Positions 1 to 5,645 are shown, numbered from the stretch's first letter. The stretch is 5,660 nt of DNA from Lachnospiraceae bacterium (GCA_900765975.1 CAAFTS010000035.1:1-5660); one strand, 5' to 3'. The notes: generated by a model not told the origin, from the sequence alone. Numbers and translations are program-made.

Positions 1-88
1 AAGCCGCATAAAAACTGCCAGCAGATAATCTCTACTGGCAGGAAAAATTTATATTTTTTCAATTGTCTACTTGACGGGGTGCAGTTCA
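1..88. mobile_element. Probable right end of an IS3-family (IS150-like) insertion sequence, partial
   Basis: Positions 64-88, read on the minus strand from 88 inward, give TGAACTGCACCCC, then GTCAAGTAGACA. This resembles the terminal inverted repeat of IS150-group IS3 elements as I recall it (TGTACTGCACCC, then a GGAC-type inner block). The element tip has the TG/CA end usual for the family. A hairpin at 15-41 sits just inside the repeat, and an in-frame TAA at 9-11 could be the end of a transposase gene, but too little is present to call a coding sequence. The body would lie left of the window, so the tip faces the feo promoter about 62 bases away. The other end and the target duplication cannot be seen, so this is an inference from the terminal sequence only. 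Confidence 0.5.
10..41 (-). terminator. Hairpin terminator, best read on the minus strand
   Basis: CTGCCAG (15-21) pairs perfectly with CTGGCAG (35-41). After one C/A mismatch the stem continues as AGA/TCT around a 5-base loop. On the minus strand the hairpin is followed at once by five T residues (14 down to 10), the usual intrinsic terminator form. On the + strand the T-rich stretch starts only about six bases after the stem, so termination in that direction is less certain. If it belongs to the IS end, it may shield the element from outside transcription. Confidence 0.5.
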
Positions 89-106
89 CATAAGGGCATA
101 CAGCTC

Positions 107-126
107 CTTTTCATTATAACGAAAAG
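107..126. repeat. Near-perfect 20-bp palindrome upstream of the feo promoter
   Basis: CTTTTC-A-TTATAA-C-GAAAAG is symmetric at 18 of 20 positions; only the A113/C120 pair breaks the symmetry. It lies between the IS tip and the feo promoter. Its function is unknown. It could be a protein-binding site, or a by-product of a minus-strand -10 hexamer TATAAT (118 down to 113), which has TTGAAT 18 bases upstream (142 down to 137). Confidence 0.4.
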
Positions 127-150
127 ATTTCACAAAATTCAATCAAGGTA

Positions 151-179
151 TTGACATATAATAAAAGTTAGAATATACT
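151..179 (+). promoter_or_regulatory. Sigma-A-type promoter of the feo operon
   Basis: TTGACA (151-156) is a consensus -35. A 17-base spacer separates it from TATACT (174-179), a 5/6 match to the -10 consensus. Transcription would start near 186, leaving a leader of about 38 bases before feoA. The -10 lies wholly inside the palindrome at 167-182, so a repressor bound there would block polymerase. Confidence 0.8.
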
Positions 180-182
180 AAC
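167..182. promoter_or_regulatory. Operator-like palindrome, copy 1 (feoA)
   Basis: GTTAGAATATACTAAC is an inverted repeat, GTTAG-N6-CTAAC, with half-site centres 11 bases apart (one helical turn), as expected for a dimeric repressor. It covers the -10 of the feo promoter. Similar palindromes occur at 711-726 and 3215-3230. The TTAG/CTAA half-sites recall those of DtxR/IdeR-type iron repressors, although the spacing differs from the actinobacterial consensus. The identity of the regulator is inferred. Confidence 0.65.
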
Positions 183-223
183 AAAGGTAAGAGAAAGGTA
201 ATTCTGAGGAAAGAGGGTGGAAT

Positions 224-436
224 ATGATGCCTTTATCAATGGTGGGAACAGGTCAGGAAATGCAGATTCGAAAGATTAATGGAAAAGACGACACAAAGCG
301 TTTTTTAGAAAGTTTGGGATTTGTAGTTGGAGGAAGTATACATGTGGTATCGGAGAATCAAGGGAATTTGATTGTAAGTGTAAAAGATTCACGTGTGGCA
401 ATCAGCAGAGAAATGGCAAATAAAATTATGGTATAA
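224..436 (+). CDS. feoA: FeoA family protein (first copy)
   Basis: This 70-residue protein has the size and pattern of FeoA, a small cytoplasmic SH3-like protein that supports Fe(II) uptake by FeoB. The central LESLGFVVGGSI segment (about residues 28-39) matches the family's LxxLGFxxG core. It is followed by a short beta-rich part with SVKDSRVAISREMA and a typical hydrophobic end. The start at 224 gives MMPLSM, a usual beginning for clostridial FeoA. The purine-rich GAGGGTGG at 213-220 serves as ribosome binding site for 224 or the adjacent ATG at 227, and which one is used cannot be decided. It is the first gene of the operon, directly behind the metal-type promoter/operator, and 24 bases separate it from the second feoA. 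Confidence 0.9.
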   Translation: MMPLSMVGTGQEMQIRKINGKDDTKRFLESLGFVVGGSIHVVSENQGNLIVSVKDSRVAISREMANKIMV

Positions 437-460
437 AGATAATTGCATCAGGAGGGTGAA

Positions 461-682
461 ATGGGAACATTAAGAGAAATTAGCTGTGGTCAGTCGGCAA
501 AAGTAGTGAAAGTTCATGGCGAAGGGGCGGTTCGGCGCCGGATCATGGATATGGGAATTACAAAAAATACAGAGATTTATATTCGCAAGGTAGCGCCATT
601 GGGAGATCCAATAGAAGTTACAGTACGTGGATATGAACTATCGCTAAGGAAAGCGGATGCAGAAATGATAGAAGTGCAGTAA
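461..682 (+). CDS. feoA: FeoA family protein (second copy)
   Basis: A 73-residue FeoA-like protein, clearly different in sequence from the first copy. It shows the classic features of the family: an N-terminal GTLREISCGQSAKVVKVHG strand region, then RRRIMDMGITKNTEI (the 'LxxMGxxxG' turn), and a C-terminal PLGDPIEVTVRGYELSLRKADA part, which is the hallmark 'GDPxxxxxRGxxLxLR' pattern. The start is the ATG at 461 because AGGAGGGTGA (450-459) directly precedes it; an in-frame TTG at 443 is further upstream than that site. FeoA proteins are thought to bind FeoB and modulate its activity. Paired feoA genes before feoB are common in clostridia; one may be the real FeoB partner and the other may have a different role, but the sequence does not say which. 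Confidence 0.93.
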   Translation: MGTLREISCGQSAKVVKVHGEGAVRRRIMDMGITKNTEIYIRKVAPLGDPIEVTVRGYELSLRKADAEMIEVQ

Positions 683-710
683 TGATTGCATTTTATTTTT
701 TTAATGATTG

Positions 711-726
711 GTTAGACATAACTAAT
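711..726. promoter_or_regulatory. Operator-like palindrome, copy 2 (feoA-feoB gap)
   Basis: GTTAGACATAACTAAT is the same GTTAG-N6-CTAA pattern with one outer mismatch (final T instead of C). It sits in the 103-base gap between the second feoA and feoB. I could not find a convincing -35/-10 pair with it, so an internal feoB promoter is possible but not shown. Confidence 0.45.
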
Positions 727-785
727 AAAAGAAAGTTTCGAATAATTCTTTCTAAATAAAAAAGTAAATCAGGAGAGATAAAAAT

Positions 786-2966
786 ATGAAAGTAAAAATT
801 GCACTTGCAGGAAATCCTAATAGTGGAAAAACAACATTATTTAATGCCTTGACTGGAGCGAATCAGTTTGTTGGAAACTGGCCGGGAGTAACAGTTGAAA
901 AAAAAGAAGGAAAGATCAAAGGATATACGACAAAAGGTGAGGAGGCGATTCTGGTAGACCTTCCGGGAGTATATTCGTTATCGCCATATACATTGGAAGA
1001 AGTAGTATCCAGAAACTTTTTGATTGAGGAAAAACCAGATGCTATTATCAATATAATTGATGGAACAAATCTGGAGCGGAATTTATATTTGACTACGCAG
1101 CTGACAGAACTGGGAATCCCCGTGATCATTGCAGTCAATATGATGGATTTGGTGAGAAGAAACGGAGAAGAACTGGATGTTGAGAGATTGGGGAAAGACA
1201 TCGGTTGTAAAGTTGTTCAAATTTCAGCATTAAAAGGTGAAGGGATTGACCAGTTAGCTCAACGTGCAGTGGCAATTGCGAAAAGTAAAAAACAAAATCA
1301 ACCGGTACATCGTTTTGAGGGAAGTGTAGAACATACTATTGCTCATATAGAAGAGGCAATCTCAGGTTATGTAGATGAGAGTATGGAGAGGTGGTATGCA
1401 GTAAAATTATTTGAAAGAGATGAAAAAGTACAGGAAAGTTTAAAACTTAGTCGTGATGTATTGGAACACATCGAACAGGATATCGTTTCTTGTGAACAAG
1501 AACTGGATGATGATTCTGAAAGTATTGTTACGGGAGAAAGATATAACTATATAAGTAGTATTATTGAAGATTGCTATAAAAAGCGTGTAAAAAAGGCAAT
1601 GACTGTATCAGATAAAATCGATAGAATTGTTACAAATCGTTTTTTGGCACTTCCGATTTTTGCACTTGTTATGTGGGCGGTTTATTATGTATCCGTGACA
1701 ACGGTGGGTACATATCTGACAGATTGGACCAATGACACCTTGTTTGGCGCATGGATTATTCCGGCGGCTCAAAGTGGATTGGAAACAATCGGCTGCGCCC
1801 CATGGCTTACCGGTCTTTTGGTGGATGGAATCATCAGTGGTGTGGGAGCTGTATTAGGATTTGTTCCGCAGATGCTGGTACTGTTTTTGTTCCTTGCATT
1901 TCTGGAAGGCTGCGGCTATATGGCACGTATTGCATTTATTATGGACCGTATCTTTCGAAAATTTGGATTATCAGGAAAATCTTTTATTCCAATGTTGATT
2001 GGAACTGGCTGTGGAGTTCCGGGAATTATGGCCTCTAGAACAATTGAAAATGACAGAGACCGAAAAATGACAATTATGACAACAACATTTATTCCTTGCA
2101 GTGCGAAATTGCCGATTATAGCATTGATAGCAGGTGCACTGTTTGGTGGAGCTTCCTGGGTTGCGCCAAGTGCATATTTTGTAGGAATAGCTGCAATTAT
2201 CTGTTCCGGTATTATTTTGAAAAAAACAAAAATGTTTTCAGGAGATCCGGCTCCGTTTGTTATGGAACTTCCGGCATATCATCTTCCAACAGTAGGCAAT
2301 GTTTTGAGAAGTATGTGGGAGAGAGGATGGTCCTTTATTAAAAAAGCAGGAACAATTATCTTATTATCTACTATTGTAATCTGGTTTGCACAGAGCTTTG
2401 GAATAGAAGGCGGAAGTTTTGGTATGGTAGAAGATATGGAACATAGCATTCTTGCAGTAATAGGAAATGCAATCGCTTGGATTTTTGTTCCGCTTGGATG
2501 GGGAGAGTGGAAATCAGCAGTGGCTGCAATCACCGGCTTGGTTGCGAAAGAAAATGTAGTTGGAACTTTTGGAATTCTGTATGGATTTGGTGAAGTTGCA
2601 GAAGATGGAGCTGAAATTTGGGGAGTTCTTGCTGGTTCTATGACTCAGGTAGCAGCATACTCATTTCTTGTATTTAATTTATTGTGTGCACCTTGCTTTG
2701 CTGCGATGGGGGCGATTAAGAGAGAGATGAATAATGTAAAATGGTTCTGGCTTGCCATTGGCTATCAGACTGGTTTAGCATATTTTACAGCTTTATGTAT
2801 ATATCAGATTGGAACTTGGGTCACAGCAGGTACATTTGGTATAGGAACAATCGTGGCGTTCTTACTTGTGATCGCATTTGTTTATCTGTTGTTTAGACCG
2901 TATAAAGAAAGTCAGAGTTTAAATGTACCGAAAAGCATTGCAGGAAAAGTCAATATTACAGATTGA
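786..2966 (+). CDS. feoB: Ferrous iron transporter FeoB
   Basis: A full-length 726-residue FeoB, the inner-membrane Fe(II) importer with a cytoplasmic G domain. Motifs in order: G1 GNPNSGKT (9-16), G2 region GNWPGVT (30-36), G3 DLPG (58-61), G4 NMMD (118-121) and G5 SAL (147-149). A helical spacer region (about 165-275) carries the guanine-dissociation-inhibitor-like domain. Membrane segments begin near 286. The two Gate regions are marked by GTGCGVPG (406-413) with PCSAKLP (437-443), and by GLVAKENVVG (584-593) with CAPC (634-637). The conserved cysteines in these segments are typical and have been proposed to line the iron path. The start at 786 is set by AGGAGAG (771-777). The frame is intact from end to end. 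Both FeoA genes precede it and the Cys-rich peptide follows 54 bases later, so this is the core of the operon. Confidence 0.98.
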   Translation: MKVKIALAGNPNSGKTTLFNALTGANQFVGNWPGVTVEKKEGKIKGYTTKGEEAILVDLPGVYSLSPYTLEEVVSRNFLIEEKPDAIINIIDGTNLERNLYLTTQLTELGIPVIIAVNMMDLVRRNGEELDVERLGKDIGCKVVQISALKGEGIDQLAQRAVAIAKSKKQNQPVHRFEGSVEHTIAHIEEAISGYVDESMERWYAVKLFERDEKVQESLKLSRDVLEHIEQDIVSCEQELDDDSESIVTGERYNYISSIIEDCYKKRVKKAMTVSDKIDRIVTNRFLALPIFALVMWAVYYVSVTTVGTYLTDWTNDTLFGAWIIPAAQSGLETIGCAPWLTGLLVDGIISGVGAVLGFVPQMLVLFLFLAFLEGCGYMARIAFIMDRIFRKFGLSGKSFIPMLIGTGCGVPGIMASRTIENDRDRKMTIMTTTFIPCSAKLPIIALIAGALFGGASWVAPSAYFVGIAAIICSGIILKKTKMFSGDPAPFVMELPAYHLPTVGNVLRSMWERGWSFIKKAGTIILLSTIVIWFAQSFGIEGGSFGMVEDMEHSILAVIGNAIAWIFVPLGWGEWKSAVAAITGLVAKENVVGTFGILYGFGEVAEDGAEIWGVLAGSMTQVAAYSFLVFNLLCAPCFAAMGAIKREMNNVKWFWLAIGYQTGLAYFTALCIYQIGTWVTAGTFGIGTIVAFLLVIAFVYLLFRPYKESQSLNVPKSIAGKVNITD

Positions 2967-3020
2967 CAAGATTAAGGGAACTGTATATGATGAAGACAGA
3001 AACGATGGAGGTGAAGCTGG

Positions 3021-3161
3021 ATGGGAACAGCAATTGTTTTAGTACTATTAGCAGTTGTGGTCGGTATAATTATCCGCAGCATGGTAAAAGATAAAAAGGC
3101 AGGAAAGTCACTTCATTGTGGTGGAGATTGCAAGCATTGTGGCGGAGGATGCCATTCATAA
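3021..3161 (+). CDS. FeoB-associated Cys-rich membrane protein (46 residues)
   Basis: A 46-residue protein beginning MGTAIVLVLLAVVVGIII, one N-terminal membrane helix (about residues 4-18). A short basic stretch (RSMVKDKKAGK) follows, then a C-terminal tail CGGDCKHCGGGCHS with cysteines at 33, 37, 40 and 44 (C-x3-C-x2-C-x3-C). This architecture matches the small FeoB-associated Cys-rich family found after feoB in Firmicutes. The positive residues after the helix suggest an N-out, tail-in-cytoplasm topology, where the cysteines and histidines could receive iron leaving FeoB; that role is inferred. GGAGG (3007-3011) lies nine bases before the ATG. It is the last gene before the operon terminator. 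Confidence 0.9.
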   Translation: MGTAIVLVLLAVVVGIIIRSMVKDKKAGKSLHCGGDCKHCGGGCHS

Positions 3162-3180
3162 TACCATTCATAAATAGAAG

Positions 3181-3206
3181 AGACGCCCGTAAGGGCGTTT
3201 TCTTTT
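3181..3206 (+). terminator. Intrinsic terminator of the feo operon
   Basis: ACGCCC (3183-3188) pairs with GGGCGT (3193-3198) around a GTAA loop, and the stem can extend by G-T and A-T pairs. A T-rich tract (TTTTCTTTT, 3198-3206) follows. It begins 20 bases after the Cys-rich peptide stop and separates the feo operon from the DUF3793-type gene. Confidence 0.85.
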
Positions 3207-3214
3207 CAATAAAG

Positions 3215-3230
3215 GTTAGATTAGACTAAC
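3215..3230. promoter_or_regulatory. Operator-like palindrome, copy 3 (DUF3793-type gene)
   Basis: GTTAGATTAGACTAAC matches copy 1 at 14 of 16 positions and has the same outer arms. It lies between the feo terminator and the ribosome binding site of the next gene, only 17 bases before the start codon. No clear -35/-10 pair is visible here. Transcription may come from a weak promoter overlapping the site or from read-through. Confidence 0.6.
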
Positions 3231-3246
3231 ATAAAGGAGGATGAAA

Positions 3247-3798
3247 ATGTCTGATGAATTTATTATACGACATTGTTCCCCGACTCTTGCGGGATTAAAA
3301 ACTGGAAATTTATTCAATTGCCCGTTTCAGGATAAAGAAGAACTGTTATTGTCAATTCGTTCCTTAAATCAGAGGTTAGTTCCGAAAGGGGTGCGCGTCA
3401 TACCGATGAAAGTATTTGAACAGAAGGTATTGCTATACATTTATCGTCCGGCTCATCTGGCAAATGATTTTGCAGAAAAGGATATTGCTGATTTATTAAA
3501 GAACTGCGGTTATTGTATCGAAAAACCGGGGAAATGTATTGTGCAGTTGATTCGGAAAATCTGCGAATCCAATGAATTTCCACATGAAATCGGTCTGTTT
3601 TTAAGTTATCCTCCGGAAGATGTAACCGGATTTATGAGAAGTCCGGAGGAAGGGTGTAAATGTACCGGATACTGGAAAGTATACGGAGATGAGCAGAGGG
3701 CAAAGAAAATCTTTGCGGAATATGAAAAATGTACGATGCGGTATTGCGAGCAGGCTGCAAAAGGGCAGAGCATCGAACAGCTTACGGTGGAAGGATAA
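3247..3798 (+). CDS. DUF3793 family protein, Cys-rich, iron-operon associated
   Basis: A 183-residue soluble protein with no signal peptide or membrane helix. It starts MSDEFIIRHCSPTLAGLKTG, which I recognise as the conserved start of the DUF3793 family. Other family-like blocks are EIGLFLSYPPEDVTGF (114-129) and CKCTGYWKVYGDE (137-149). There are ten cysteines (10, 25, 87, 90, 97, 106, 137, 139, 162, 167), including CGYC at 87-90 and CKC at 137-139, suggesting metal or redox chemistry, but no catalytic activity is known to me. The start is the ATG at 3247: AAAGGAGG (3233-3240) touches the ATG at 3241 with no spacing, but is well placed for 3247. Its position after feoB and the shared palindrome suggest an iron-related accessory role, which is inference. 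Confidence 0.85.
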   Translation: MSDEFIIRHCSPTLAGLKTGNLFNCPFQDKEELLLSIRSLNQRLVPKGVRVIPMKVFEQKVLLYIYRPAHLANDFAEKDIADLLKNCGYCIEKPGKCIVQLIRKICESNEFPHEIGLFLSYPPEDVTGFMRSPEEGCKCTGYWKVYGDEQRAKKIFAEYEKCTMRYCEQAAKGQSIEQLTVEG

Positions 3799-3820
3799 AT
3801 AGTTAATAAGAAAATTAATG

Positions 3821-3840
3821 TTCACAAAAACTTCACAAAA
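3821..3840 (+). repeat. Tandem TTCACAAAA repeat before the hsp20 promoter
   Basis: TTCACAAAA occurs at 3821-3829 and 3832-3840 with an 11-base period, placing both copies on the same helix face. A third copy is at 129-137, upstream of the feo promoter. The nearest copies lie 22 (feo) and 25 (hsp20) bases upstream of the respective -35, measured start to start. This may be an A-rich upstream element or a binding site; no regulator is identified. Confidence 0.35.
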
Positions 3841-3843
3841 ATA

Positions 3844-3870
3844 TTAGCACTCGCTATTGACGAGTGCTAA
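3844..3870. promoter_or_regulatory. CIRCE element (HrcA operator)
   Basis: TTAGCACTC (3844-3852), a 9-base spacer, and GAGTGCTAA (3862-3870) match the CIRCE consensus perfectly. The symmetry extends one base further inward (G3853/C3861). CIRCE is the operator of the heat-shock repressor HrcA, classically found before groESL and the dnaK operon. Here it controls hsp20. HrcA itself is not encoded in this window. Confidence 0.97.
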
Positions 3871-3885
3871 AACAAGTGTTATATT
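3857..3885 (+). promoter_or_regulatory. Sigma-A-type promoter of hsp20, embedded in CIRCE
   Basis: TTGACG (3857-3862) and TATATT (3880-3885) are each 5/6 matches to consensus, spaced by exactly 17 bases. The -35 occupies the second half of the CIRCE spacer and the first base of its right arm, so HrcA binding should exclude polymerase directly. The start of transcription would be near 3892, giving a leader of about 120 bases. Confidence 0.8.
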
Positions 3886-3940
3886 ACAGATAGAACAAAA
3901 GAGAGGAAGAAAATAGAATCTTAATTGTTCGAGTAACAAA

Positions 3941-4013
3941 CACCGGAATGGAAGTTATTCTAGGTGCAGGATGAGTTTTTAGTCATTATATAATATGGAA
4001 GGAGATATGACTT
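3941..4013 (+). promoter_or_regulatory. Structured 5' leader of hsp20, possible translational control
   Basis: Two hairpins can be drawn in the leader. In the first, CACC-GGAAT (3941-3949) pairs with ATTCT-A-GGTG (3957-3966, one bulged A, one G-T pair), with a 7-base loop. In the second, AGTCAT (3981-3986) pairs with ATGACT (4007-4012), which puts the Shine-Dalgarno AAGGAG (3999-4004) in the terminal loop next to the stem. A run of five T residues (3976-3980) could alternatively pair with AGGAG. A leader this long before a small heat-shock gene suggests an RNA thermometer, but no known class (ROSE, fourU) is clearly matched. Confidence 0.3.
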
Positions 4014-4475
4014 ATGTTGATGCCTAGTATTTTTGGAGAAAGTTTATTTGATGATTTTATGAAAGATTTCCCGTTCTACGATGACAGAGATTCGAGAAGA
4101 GTGGAGAAGAAACTGTATGGTCACAATGCAGGTAATTTGATGAAGACAGATATACGTGAATTGGAGAATGGATATGAGATCATGACGGATCTGCCGGGAT
4201 TTAAGAAAGATGAGGTGAAGGCTTCGTTGAAGGATGGTTATCTTACCATCTCCGCTGCAAAAGGATTGGATGAGGACGAACAGGATGAGAAGAGCGGTAA
4301 ATATATCCGTCGTGAGAGATTTGCAGGTGCCTGTCAGAGAACATTTTACGTTGGTGAGGATGTAACAGAGGCAGATATCAAAGGTGAGTTTAAGCATGGC
4401 ATTTTGAAGTTGTTTGTTCCGAAGATTGTAAAACAGCCGGAAGTACCGGAAGAGAAATTTATAGCGATTGAATAA
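4014..4475 (+). CDS. Small heat-shock protein, Hsp20 family
   Basis: A 153-residue small heat-shock protein, an ATP-independent cytoplasmic holdase that binds unfolding proteins. The N-terminal arm (1-42) starts MLMPSIFGESLFDDFM, typical of clostridial Hsp20. The alpha-crystallin domain covers about residues 43-137: DIRELENGYEIMTDLPGFKKDE (46-67) near its start and FKHGILKLFVPK (126-137) with the conserved GIL (129-131) at its end. The C-terminal tail ends FIAIE, where IAI (150-152) fits the IxI motif used for oligomer assembly. AAGGAG (3999-4004) lies nine bases before the ATG at 4014; the ATG at 4020 is further away. Expression should be repressed by HrcA at the upstream CIRCE and induced by protein stress. 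A terminator follows, so it is mainly monocistronic. Confidence 0.96.
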   Translation: MLMPSIFGESLFDDFMKDFPFYDDRDSRRVEKKLYGHNAGNLMKTDIRELENGYEIMTDLPGFKKDEVKASLKDGYLTISAAKGLDEDEQDEKSGKYIRRERFAGACQRTFYVGEDVTEADIKGEFKHGILKLFVPKIVKQPEVPEEKFIAIE

Positions 4476-4517
4476 GATACGTCTCTGCTGCATGAAGCAA
4501 TTAGGGAAAAAGGTGTG

Positions 4518-4551
4518 AAAGAGGAGGTCGGAGATTCCGGTCTCCTCTTTT
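4518..4551 (+). terminator. Intrinsic terminator after hsp20
   Basis: AAAGAGGAG (4518-4526) pairs perfectly with CTCCTCTTT (4542-4550). The stem continues through GTCGG/CCGGT (two G-T pairs) to a 5-base AGATT loop, giving 14 pairs in all. The 3' arm ends in four T residues (4548-4551). This is a strong hairpin that should separate hsp20 from the dnaJ-like gene. Confidence 0.85.
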
Positions 4552-4576
4552 CCAAGCAGTAATGATTTTTAACTAT

Positions 4577-4605
4577 TTGATCACATTGGTGACAAGCGGT
4601 ATGTA
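4577..4605 (+). promoter_or_regulatory. Weak candidate promoter for the dnaJ-like gene
   Basis: TTGATC (4577-4582) is followed after 17 bases by TATGTA (4600-4605). The matches are only 4/6 and 3/6. It is listed because the terminator at 4518-4551 implies that the next gene needs its own promoter or read-through. No CIRCE or other operator is visible here. Confidence 0.3.
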
Positions 4606-4646
4606 AGACTACACGAGTAATTGATAGATTGAAAGAGGGTGAGAAG

Positions 4647-5645
4647 ATGGCAAAGAAAAGGGATTATTATGAAGTACTGGGGCTGAATAAAAGGGCAGAT
4701 CAGAATGCAATCAAGAAAGCATATCGAAAACTTGCTAAAAAGTATCATCCGGATACAAATGCCGGGAATGCAGACGCCGAAGAGAAATTTAAAGAAGTGA
4801 CGGAAGCGTATAATGTGCTGAGTGATGAGGAAAAACGAAAACTCTATGATCAGTTTGGACACGCTGCATTTGACGGTAGCATGGGAAATGCTGGAAACGG
4901 CGACACATATGGCAGCGGAGCATATGGCGGCGGTTTTGGAGCAAATGGCACATGGCGTGCAAGAGGAACAGACGGCGGTTATCAGGAATTTCATTTCGAG
5001 GGAGATGCCGGAAATATGGATGACATCTTCGAACAGTTTTTTGGAAATGGATTTCATGGACAGAGAACATCTTACGGACAGGGGGCGTTTCGGAGTAGGG
5101 GATCCGACCTTCATGCGGAGGTGACGGTTGGGTTTGATGATGCTGCATTTGGAAGTAAAAAAGTCATTCGGCTGCAGTCTGAGAACGGAACTGTGCAGTC
5201 GCTGGAAGTGAAGATTCCGGCGGGAATTGAAGAGGGAAAAACGATCAGACTTCGTGGAAAAGGCAATCCGGGAAACGGTGGCGGAGCAGCCGGCGATTTG
5301 CTTTTGAAGGTGCATGTTTGCGAGAAACCAGGATTTACCAGAAAGGGAAGAGATGTATATACAACTCTTTTAGTTCCATTTACAACGGCAGTTTTTGGAG
5401 GCGAAGTGCCAATACGAACAATTGATGGAAATGTAGTGTGCAAGATTAAGCCGGGGACTCAGTCTGGAACCAAAATACGTTTGAAAGGAAAAGGAATTGT
5501 TGCAATGAATCAACCTTCTGTGCGTGGAGATCAATATGTAGAAGTGGAAATAGAAGTGCCCAAAAATCTTAGCGCAGAGGCAAAACAAAAACTAAAAGAA
5601 TTTGAACGTATTTGTAAAAAAGGAAATACACAAAGTGTAGCTTAA
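4647..5645 (+). CDS. Class II DnaJ-like co-chaperone (no zinc finger)
   Basis: A 332-residue J-domain protein. The J domain (about 5-70) starts RDYYEVLGL and carries the HPD motif (34-36) that stimulates DnaK ATPase activity. A glycine-rich linker (about 73-150) includes [11 protein letters not shown] (126-136). The substrate-binding C-terminal domains follow from [12 protein letters not shown] (152-163), with [12 protein letters not shown] (186-197) and the second barrel ([19 protein letters not shown], 236-254; [18 protein letters not shown], 266-283). No CxxCxGxG repeats exist between the first strands, so it is a type II (CbpA/DnaJB-like) protein, shorter than zinc-finger DnaJ (about 370-390 residues). 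The ATG at 4647 is chosen because GAGGGTGA (4635-4642) precedes it; a TTG at 4629 lies upstream of that site. It is probably a partner for DnaK encoded elsewhere; closeness to hsp20 suggests joint work on aggregation-prone proteins. Confidence 0.94.
   Translation: MAKKRDYYEVLGLNKRADQNAIKKAYRKLAKKYHPDTNAGNADAEEKFKEVTEAYNVLSDEEKRKLYDQFGHAAFDGSMGNAGNGDTYGSGAYGGGFGANGTWRARGTDGGYQEFHFEGDAGNMDDIFEQFFGNGFHGQRTSYGQGAFRSRGSDLHAEVTVGFDDAAFGSKKVIRLQSENGTVQSLEVKIPAGIEEGKTIRLRGKGNPGNGGGAAGDLLLKVHVCEKPGFTRKGRDVYTTLLVPFTTAVFGGEVPIRTIDGNVVCKIKPGTQSGTKIRLKGKGIVAMNQPSVRGDQYVEVEIEVPKNLSAEAKQKLKEFERICKKGNTQSVA

Noticed and set aside
67..99. 10-codon minus-strand ORF preceded by AAAGGAG
   Set aside because: The ribosome-site match is good, but the ORF is tiny and overlaps the presumed IS terminal repeat, so a chance arrangement is more likely.
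730..753. Inverted repeat AGAAAG/CTTTCT in the feoA-feoB gap
   Set aside because: Six mostly A-T pairs with a 12-base loop and no T tract; too weak for a terminator or attenuator.
863..1201. 112-codon open frame on the minus strand inside feoB
   Set aside because: It lies opposite the conserved G domain of FeoB and is Ser/Ile-rich shadow coding.
3799..3820. TTAAT/ATTAA inverted repeat after the DUF3793-type gene
   Set aside because: Only five A-T pairs and no T tract, so it is not a supported terminator.
4044..4493. 149-codon open frame on the minus strand opposite hsp20
   Set aside because: It is a shadow of the Hsp20 gene, with a biased composition rich in L, I, F, C and R, no ribosome binding site I could see and no recognisable motif.
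4581..5315. 244-codon open frame on the minus strand opposite the dnaJ-like gene
   Set aside because: The + strand frame encodes a complete, motif-rich J-protein. The minus frame is low-complexity S/C/I/F-rich and matches nothing known to me.
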